In this document: positions 58,301 through 64,000 of the stretch, one piece after another
How the letters are laid out: each line of letters opens with the position of its first letter
Numbering within the stretch: position 1 is the stretch's first letter
Source of the DNA: Biomphalaria glabrata
Lineage: Eukaryota; Mollusca; Gastropoda; Planorbidae
Length of the DNA stretch: 64,000 nucleotides
Assembly: GCF_947242115.1 (NCBI RefSeq)
Contig: NC_074711.1
Location: 4,644,001-4,708,000, forward strand
Direction: 5' to 3'
The notes under the pieces: model-generated
What the model saw: only the letters and a program-made list of their open reading frames with translations
Database searches by the model: none
Told to the model about the DNA's origin: nothing
Position numbers and translations under genes: made by a program

Positions 58301-61300
58301 CAGAAGGATGGCATGTGTTGACAGCAGGTGGAGTTTAAAGATGGGACAACACTGAAATGCAAACCACATAACCAGACAGCAATTTATTATTAATGCATTG
58401 TATTAAAAAAATTAATGACATAATTGTGAAACACAAGCAGTTCATTTTTGATTGTATATTGCAATAGCTGAAAACTATTATATAGTCAGTAGGATAGAAC
58501 TTGATTTCCTTACATTGTGTTGAACTATGATTATACATGTTTGCAGGACCAAACTTAGGGCACTGCAACTTCTCCGGCTGCAGTGGGCCATGCACTTTCA
58601 TAGGTCCTGCGCTTACTCTAATTGTAAATTATTAAATTAAACCATTTTAACTTATTATAATTTTCCAGGGTTTCCACAGCCTCCTGATTTTCCAGGGGCT
58701 TCACAGCCTCCTGATTTTCCAGGGGCTCCTGGAAATCTCCTGAAATGGCAAAGTACATGAAAAAAATGAAAATCTCCTGAAACTCATAAAAATGTCCTGA
58801 AAAATAGACAAAATTGTCATTTTGGGGTGTCATTCAATATGGAAAATGCCAATACTACTCGCAATAAAAAAAAAAGTCATTGTCAGCTTTCATTTAATAA
58901 AAATGCGAATTTTAACCAAACAGAAAGTTCAAATACTTAATTTACTTCAATAGTCATTGGCATATAAATATAGATCTAAACTGTCTCGATCTCTATATTG
59001 AAATCACAAGCGACATTTTGCTAGTTGATAGTAAATCTAAAAGGCAGATCTGAATGTGTATCGGCTTTTTGTTGGAAAACTACCTTATATTGTAGATGGC
59101 TTGTTAAGCTAATTTGATGGTGATTTTCCACTTAGTAAAGTATAAATAAATTTTAAAGACGAATTTATTTTCTAACAAAAAATCTTAATTTTCTCTTATT
59201 ATCCTTATCCCTACCCAGACTAGGCCCCTAGCAATCCTTTTCACATAAGGCCCCGCAATCTGTAGGGCCGGCCCTGCGTGTATAGCCAACTATTAAGATG
59301 TGGGATACAATACAGTTGGGTCATTCTAGGTACATTCAATTCAGTTAGCTGTGTTTTTTTTTTATTATAAAAGAAAAGAAAATGTAAAGACTATAAAGCA
59401 AAGTTTCTGTTGATTGGTCAAATTATAACTTGATTTTCATTCATATCTGCATTTGACAAAATATTAAATTTTTTTTCCTCAATAGCTCTGTATTTGATAT
59501 TACAAGCTTCTAGAATTAAACAATTGCTTTTATTTATTGACTGTCTTGTGAAGGTTATTAGGATTTAAATTTTTTATAATTATATAAATGTATTGTAAAC
59601 GTATTATAATGTCTGCCATATTCTCCATATGTCCTTCAGCTGATCTTGAACATATGAGGACCATCAAACTGGATAAACACCAGAAGTTTGCACATGACCA
59701 TAACATGAGTAGTTATTTTGTCTCTGCTAAAACTGGGGAATCTGTAAGTAATATTTATTTACAGTTGGATAAAGATTGAAGATTTCAACATTAAAAATTT
59801 ATGACTAAATCTTTGCCTTTATTTGAAAAACTAGTTTATTATTAATGCATATCCTGTCACCTTGTATTGCTCTACATATTACTTTCATTGTGGTGTTTTT
59901 ATGGTTGGAATTGCTTGACAGCACTCATAGCTCTCCAAGCTTTTGTTCTTCGCAAATGTCATTTACTGATTAGAACTCCGTTCAAACTTGAAATGTCTTG
60001 ATCTAAAAGCTAAGCGTATTATTTCATATCTTAGTTGTTCAAAAGGAGGCATTTGTTCAATTCACATAAGTCATGTCATTTCTGCCTGTGGGGCATAGGC
60101 CACCAACCAGCTTCCTCCAGGATTCTCATCTCTGCCTGTGGTCCCTTCTGGAGCATAGGCCATCAACCAGCTTCCTCCAGGATTCTCATCTCTGCCTGTG
60201 GTCCCTTCTGGAGCATAGGCCATCAACCAGCTTCCTCCAGGATTCTCATCTCTGCCTGTGGTCCCTTCTGGAGCATAGGCCATCAACCAGCTTCCTCCAG
60301 GATTCTCATCTCTGCCTGTGGTCCCTTCTGGAGCATAGGCCATCAACCAGCTTCCTCCAGGATTCTCATCTCTGCCTGTGGTCCCTTCTGGAGCATAGGC
60401 CATCAACCAGCTTCCTCCAGGATTCTCATATCTGCCTGTGGTCCCTTCTGGAGCATAGGCCATCAACCAGCTTCCTCCAGGATTCTCATCTCTGCCTGTG
60501 GTCCCTTCTGGAGCATAGGCCATCAACCAGCTTCCTCCAGGATTCTCATCTCTGCCTGTGGTCCCTTCTGGAGCATAGGCCATCAACCAGCTTCCTCCAG
60601 GATTCTCATCTCTGCCTGTGGTCCCTTCTGGAGCATAGGCCATCAACCAGCTTCCTCCAGGATTCTCATCTCTGCCTGTGGTCCCTTCTGGAGCATAGGC
60701 CACCAACCAGCTTCCTCCAGGATTCTCATCTCTGCCTGTGGTCCCTTCTGGAGCATAGGCCATCAACCAGCTTCCTCCAGGATTCTCATCTCTGCCTGTG
60801 GTCCCTTCTGGAGCATAGGCCATCAACCAGCTTCCTCCAGGATTCTCATATCTGCCTGTGGTCCCTTCTGGAGCATAGGCCATCAACCAGCTTCCTCCAG
60901 GATTCTCATCTCTGCCTGTGGTCCCTTCTGGAGCATAGGCCATCAACCAGCTTCCTCCAGGATTCTCATCTCTGCCTGTGGTCCCTTCTGGAGCATAGGC
61001 CATCAACCAGCTTCCTCCAGGATTCTCATCTCTGCCTGTGGTCCCTTCTGGAGCATAGGCCATCAACCAGCTTCCTCCAGGATTCTCATCTCTGCCTGTG
61101 GTCCCTTCTGGAGCATAGGCCATCAACCAGCTTCCTCCAGGATTCTCATCTCTGCCTGTGGTCCCTTCTGGAGCATAGGCCATCAACCAGCTTCCTCCAG
61201 GATTCTCATCTCTGCCTGTGGTCCCTTCTGGAGCATAGGCCATCAACCAGCTTCCTCCAGGATTCTCATCTCTGCCTGTGGTCCCTTCTGGAGCATAGGC

Positions 61301-62006
61301 CATCAACCAGCTTCCTCCAGGATTCTCATCTCTGCCTGTGGTCCCTTCTGGAGCATAGGCCACCAACCAGCTTCCTCCAGGCATACCCACGTCTTGCCCT
61401 TCTGCTTCCAAATTGCGGTGCCATGTATTCCTGGGCCGTCCCCTTCACAAGCCTGCATCCAACATAACAAGGCAAGCCCCAACCTGGAACCCCCAAGGAA
61501 GGAGAAGGAGGAATTCACATAACACTTGATTCATAATTCATGAATGTTAAAAATGTTTATAAACTCAATAAAACTGCGATATATATATATATAAATATAA
61601 AAAAAACTTGTTGTCAAAATGCTTTGTTATTTAACAGGATATAATGATTACAATTATATAATTTATGCCTTTTCTCTTTATATGCCCAATATGTTTTACT
61701 GCAAAGATAGAGAACTTTAATTAGAAATTAATTAGAATTGTAATACTTGAGCAAGTAAACACTAAAGTGTTGTTTTCCAAACAGTCTTACTTAATGACTC
61801 AATCAAATCTTCTGCAGGTTGCATTATGTTTCCAGAAAATAGCCGCTGACATCCTCCAGGTAAAGCTGAGCAAGCCTGAAGTAGACCAGCATCACCGAGT
61901 CGTCAAAGCTGAGATTATAGACAGCAACAATTCTCATGGAGCCAAAGCTAAAAGAGTTCAGCTTCCACCTCGGCAAGCGAAGAGCTCTCTGTGCAACATC
62001 ACATGA
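55317..62006 (+). CDS. RAB28: RAB28 small GTPase (226 aa, 6 coding exons)
   Basis: Exons: 55317-55391, 56312-56408, 56697-56785, 57966-58092, 59640-59743, 61818-62006, giving 681 nt with GT-AG introns. Motifs: the RAB28-type N-terminus MSDSEDE, G1 GDGASGK (19-25), switch I Thr44, G3 WDIGGQ (67-72, the RAB28 form in place of DTAGQ), G4 NKSD (128-131), G5 SAK (158-160). The C-terminus is CNIT, a CaaX box comparable to human CAVQ, which is farnesylated. Human RAB28 is 221 aa. RAB28 is linked to cilia (BBSome/IFT) and extracellular vesicle shedding; this is family knowledge. Residue 87 is His where human has Gln. Intron 5 contains a long 60-bp tandem array inside a LINE insertion. A TATA-like gtataaata lies at 55229-55237, about 85 nt before the ATG. 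Confidence 0.95.
55460..55695. other. CTAG-rich tract in RAB28 intron 1
   Basis: Eight CTAG tetramers were counted by eye in about 235 bp, starting some 70 bp after the exon 1 donor. Confidence 0.5.
55709..55940 (-). mobile_element. tRNA-derived SINE, family 1, diverged
   Basis: Starts gctttcagacctttcttgtg, carries gtgtcatgtggccagcc, and fades in the reversed head (agtttggaagtt). It lies in intron 1 of RAB28. Confidence 0.65.
56179..56274. repeat. 32-bp tandem repeat, three copies
   Basis: The unit atctttagaattaacaacac plus tacatgcgtaat repeats at 56179, 56211 and 56243. The third differs by one base (cat for cac). It lies in intron 1 of RAB28, about 40 bp before exon 2. Confidence 0.95.
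56519..56577 (-). mobile_element. tRNA-derived SINE, family 2, head fragment
   Basis: Only the reversed head remains: tggaccatcaagatgacc, gacagtccagtgcgcatcc and gcatgaccaggctgc. Confidence 0.5.
56856..57100 (+). mobile_element. tRNA-derived SINE, family 1-related, with duplicated head
   Basis: The head ggcctagtg(a/g)taaagtgctt and the following aatccaaa.ttgaaatcc occur twice, about 70 bp apart. They are followed by a family 1-like body (atgtgctggccacttcaca) and tail (acatctgatctatgg). It lies in intron 3 of RAB28. Confidence 0.6.
57509..57681 (-). mobile_element. tRNA-derived SINE, family 2, near full length
   Basis: Left end ttttacatgtttcggatgtt, centre gcaggatttgaaccctcgacc, right end cagcgcgcaaaaccgcacg followed by accaggcagcc. 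It is the best preserved copy of this family in the window. It lies in intron 3 of RAB28. Confidence 0.8.
58230..58380 (-). mobile_element. tRNA-derived SINE, family 2, diverged
   Basis: The right end gcaaaccacataaccagaca and centre gtggagtttaaagatggga correspond to the reversed head and B box region. It lies in intron 4 of RAB28, about 140 bp from exon 4. Confidence 0.5.
58544..59276 (-). mobile_element. hAT MITE, same family as 14646-15282
   Basis: Ends are caggaccaaactta on the left and gtagggccggccctg on the right. The subterminal gggccatgcactttcatagg is the reverse complement of the copy in ABCB6-A. Possible 8-bp TSD catgtttg / cgtgtata matches at only 5 of 8. A short internal motif, cctcctgattttccagggg, is repeated. 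It lies in intron 4 of RAB28. Confidence 0.7.
60070..61511 (-). mobile_element. 5'-truncated LINE with 3' end expanded into a minisatellite, 11-bp TSD
   Basis: The insertion is bounded by aattcacataa at 60059-60069 and 61512-61522. On the minus strand its 5' part reads [17 protein letters not shown] and then [12 protein letters not shown], the usual C-terminal end of a LINE ORF2. The 3'-most unit reads [14 protein letters not shown] just before the left duplication. Between them the WRKLV block is repeated as the 60-bp array. It lies in intron 5 of RAB28. The LINE clade is not fixed by this short stretch. Confidence 0.75.
60077..61380. repeat. 60-bp minisatellite, 21 full copies plus a partial copy
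   Basis: Full units run from 60121 to 61380 in exact 60-bp register, starting gattctcatctctgcctgtg and ending accagcttcctccag. Only two variant sites were seen: catc to cata (60421 and 60841 units) and catcaacc to caccaacc (60661 and 61321 units and the partial first copy). Because 60 is a multiple of three and the unit has no stop in several frames, frames of 495, 464 and 446 codons cross it. They are by-products. Confidence 0.97.
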
Positions 62007-63650
62007 TTTTACCTCGACTCATTGTTCATTTGTAAATAGGTCATTGAGAGGCAATACATACACATCTCGTCTCTTAAACTCATTATTAATTTATTAACCT
62101 AACCAAAATTATATTCCCCCCACCGCCCAGTGTGTGGAGTAGCTAAACATGCTGATAGACACATTGCTTATACAAAGGTGTGTTTTTATTATTGAGTTGA
62201 ATGAAGTCAGTGAAGAATGAAAGGCTGCGTTTGAAACAATTTTTTTTATTTATGTGGCCAGATTCAATATGAAAAAATGACATTTTAGGATTAAAAAAAT
62301 GAAGCTCAATTTATTTCAATCTCCGAACTATTTTTTGTCAGTCACATATGAATACAGAGGATGCTACAATATGAATTATATAACAGACTATTAGGATTAA
62401 GTCAGTTTTTTTTTTAATCTTTTGTTTTAAATACTTATTAAAGTCTTTCTTTATAATTATTGACTAAAACTTTGTACATAAATTTAACCTCAATTAGTTC
62501 ATCACATATCAAGCTACTTAAATAGCGTCTGCTCGAGACGTCTGCCCAACTTTGTATAAGCCTGTTTTATTTGTCTCATCATCAGATACACTTGACCAGC
62601 CTTGCCTAGATGTTCTACTGCATCATTCATATTTTGTCAGGATTACTAAGGATATCTCCTTAAGTATTGCCATTCATTATCTTTGAGTTTCTAGGTACCA
62701 CTAGCAATGGATACTATTCTCTGCCATTTTGTTTCACTTTCACCTTTTATTTTTAAACTCATTTAGCTGGCATTACTTCCACTGAATTGGTTACCCTGGA
62801 AAATTTACTTTTTACCTGCTTAGCTCCCTTGATATTTTCTACAGTATTGACATTTTCTTGCAGTGATGTGTCCTCAGTTTCCTAGCATGTCTGCCACAGT
62901 TTCTAAGTCAGCTACTCTGAACCACACTGGGAGGACTGCACTCAGTCTGTGGGTTACAGGTATCTCTCCCATATCCTGATGGATTCAAACATTATTTGGT
63001 CATGTTTTGCATTTTTCTGTTGTTGCTTTTTTTTTTTTTTTTTTTTGGTCAATGTTTTTGTGCTGAAGGTAAATGTTTACTTTGTCTTGTAGTTAGACAG
63101 GTAAGAGAAAAAAAAGTCTTTGTCTCAGTCAACCCTGAAATGAGTTTTTGTTATGAGGCGTGGCATAGTTGATTGTTTCTTTACTGCTTCTGTTCAGAGC
63201 TGCTACAACCAGAGGGATAGTTGAGTCAAGTCCTGATACAATAAATCAATGAATCTTGTAGTCTTTGTTTTTTTTTTTTTCTGTTGTTTTTATTTGCATT
63301 GATATTGTTAAGATTCGACATTTATTATTTTGTTGTTATAGTTATTGTACATCTCATTAATTTCTAAGATTTAAAAGAAAATCAATGACTTTTTTTTTTT
63401 CAAACCTTTTTTTCTTTGATTTCATTTGATATCATTTATAAACATTATGTAAATATCTGTGCGTATGTGTACCAGTAAAACTGTGCACAAAACCTATGAC
63501 TTGGCATAGAACAAATTGTTTGATGTATTACAGACTGTATCACTTACAATGGTCTACATTGTGTAGACCTGCCTTGAAATCTACTTTATGGTTATGTATA
63601 TTATTGACTTGACTTTGATGTTCACCATGAACACAGTTGAAAAGGAATTG
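62007..63650 (+). other. RAB28 3' UTR and downstream sequence
   Basis: No gene or clear repeat was seen after the RAB28 stop. The sequence is less AT-extreme than the introns, which fits a 3' UTR. A candidate poly(A) signal is at 63240. Long T runs occur at 63029-63046, 63269-63280 and 63391-63400. Confidence 0.5.
63240..63245 (+). terminator. Candidate polyadenylation signal of RAB28
   Basis: An AATAAA hexamer lies about 1.2 kb after the RAB28 stop codon and is followed by T-rich sequence. The call rests only on the hexamer and its position. Confidence 0.3.
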
Positions 63651-63654
63651 CACT

Positions 63655-64000
63655 GTTCATTATTTGATTATTTGTGATTGCACTGAGCCCTTTCTAGAGA
63701 GAGGCCATGATTTGTGATCGCACAAACTGCTTTATATATTAAGAGGCAATCAGGATATGTGATGTCACTGATGCTTTTATGTAGAGAGGCTCTCAGGATA
63801 TGTGATTTCACTGATGCTTTTATGTAGAGAGGCAATCAGGATATGTGATTTCACTGATGCTTTTATGTAGAGAGGCAATCAGGATATGTGATTTCACTGA
63901 TGCTTTTATGTAGAGAGGCAATCAGGATATGTGATTTCACTGATGCTTTTATGTAGAGGCAATCAGGATATGTGATGTCACTGATGCTTTTATGTAGAGA
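63655..64000. repeat. 43-bp tandem array, open at the right edge
   Basis: Units starting agaggcaatcaggatatgtg recur at 63742, 63785, 63828, 63871 and 63914, then at 63955 after a 2-bp shortening. Two more diverged units precede them (from about 63657). The array continues beyond the window. Confidence 0.92.

Noticed and set aside
60121-61380. CRISPR-like regular array
   Set aside because: There are no unique spacers; the whole 60-bp unit repeats, and the context is an animal intron.
60035-61522. Three long overlapping open frames (495, 464 and 446 codons)
   Set aside because: They are forced by a 60-bp repeat that is a multiple of three and lacks stops. All lie in a RAB28 intron within a LINE insertion.

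Overview
The window reads as animal nuclear DNA, most likely from a gastropod mollusc (a pulmonate snail would fit). It is AT-rich, its genes are cut into many short exons by GT-AG introns, and the introns and gaps are full of tRNA-derived SINEs, non-LTR retrotransposon (LINE) 3' ends and hAT-type DNA elements. The organism is inferred from repeat style and protein affinity; no database was searched.

Four protein-coding genes can be read end to end. Two full-length ABCB6-type ABC half-transporters lie head to tail on the minus strand: copy A (3838-18492, 836 aa) and copy B (24695-36399, 839 aa). Each has 20 coding exons with identical intron phases, and 16 of the 20 exon lengths are identical, so they are an old tandem duplication. 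Two small GTPases follow on the plus strand: RAB18 (39555-49383, 7 coding exons, 203 aa) and RAB28 (55317-62006, 6 coding exons, 226 aa). Copy B and RAB18 are divergent, with about 3.2 kb between their start codons.

Layout: 1-250 tandem array at the left edge; 250-3837 region downstream of ABCB6-A; 3838-18492 ABCB6-A with SINEs, LINE ends, a hAT MITE and a minisatellite in its introns; 18493-24694 gap with LINE and SINE debris; 24695-36399 ABCB6-B with further LINE and SINE insertions; 36400-39554 divergent intergenic region, very rich in CTAG; 39555-49383 RAB18; 49384-55316 gap; 55317-62006 RAB28, whose intron 5 holds a 1.3 kb array of 60-bp repeats; 62007-64000 RAB28 3' UTR and a 43-bp tandem array at the right edge.

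No joint pathway for the four genes is implied. ABCB6/HMT-1 proteins move porphyrin/haem or metal-thiol substrates across organelle membranes; RAB18 acts at ER and lipid droplets; RAB28 acts in cilia and endosomes. The most unusual structure is the RAB28 intron-5 insertion. It appears to be a 5'-truncated LINE whose last 60 bp of coding sequence has expanded to about 21 copies, bounded by an 11-bp target-site duplication. I did not find an undescribed multi-gene system.
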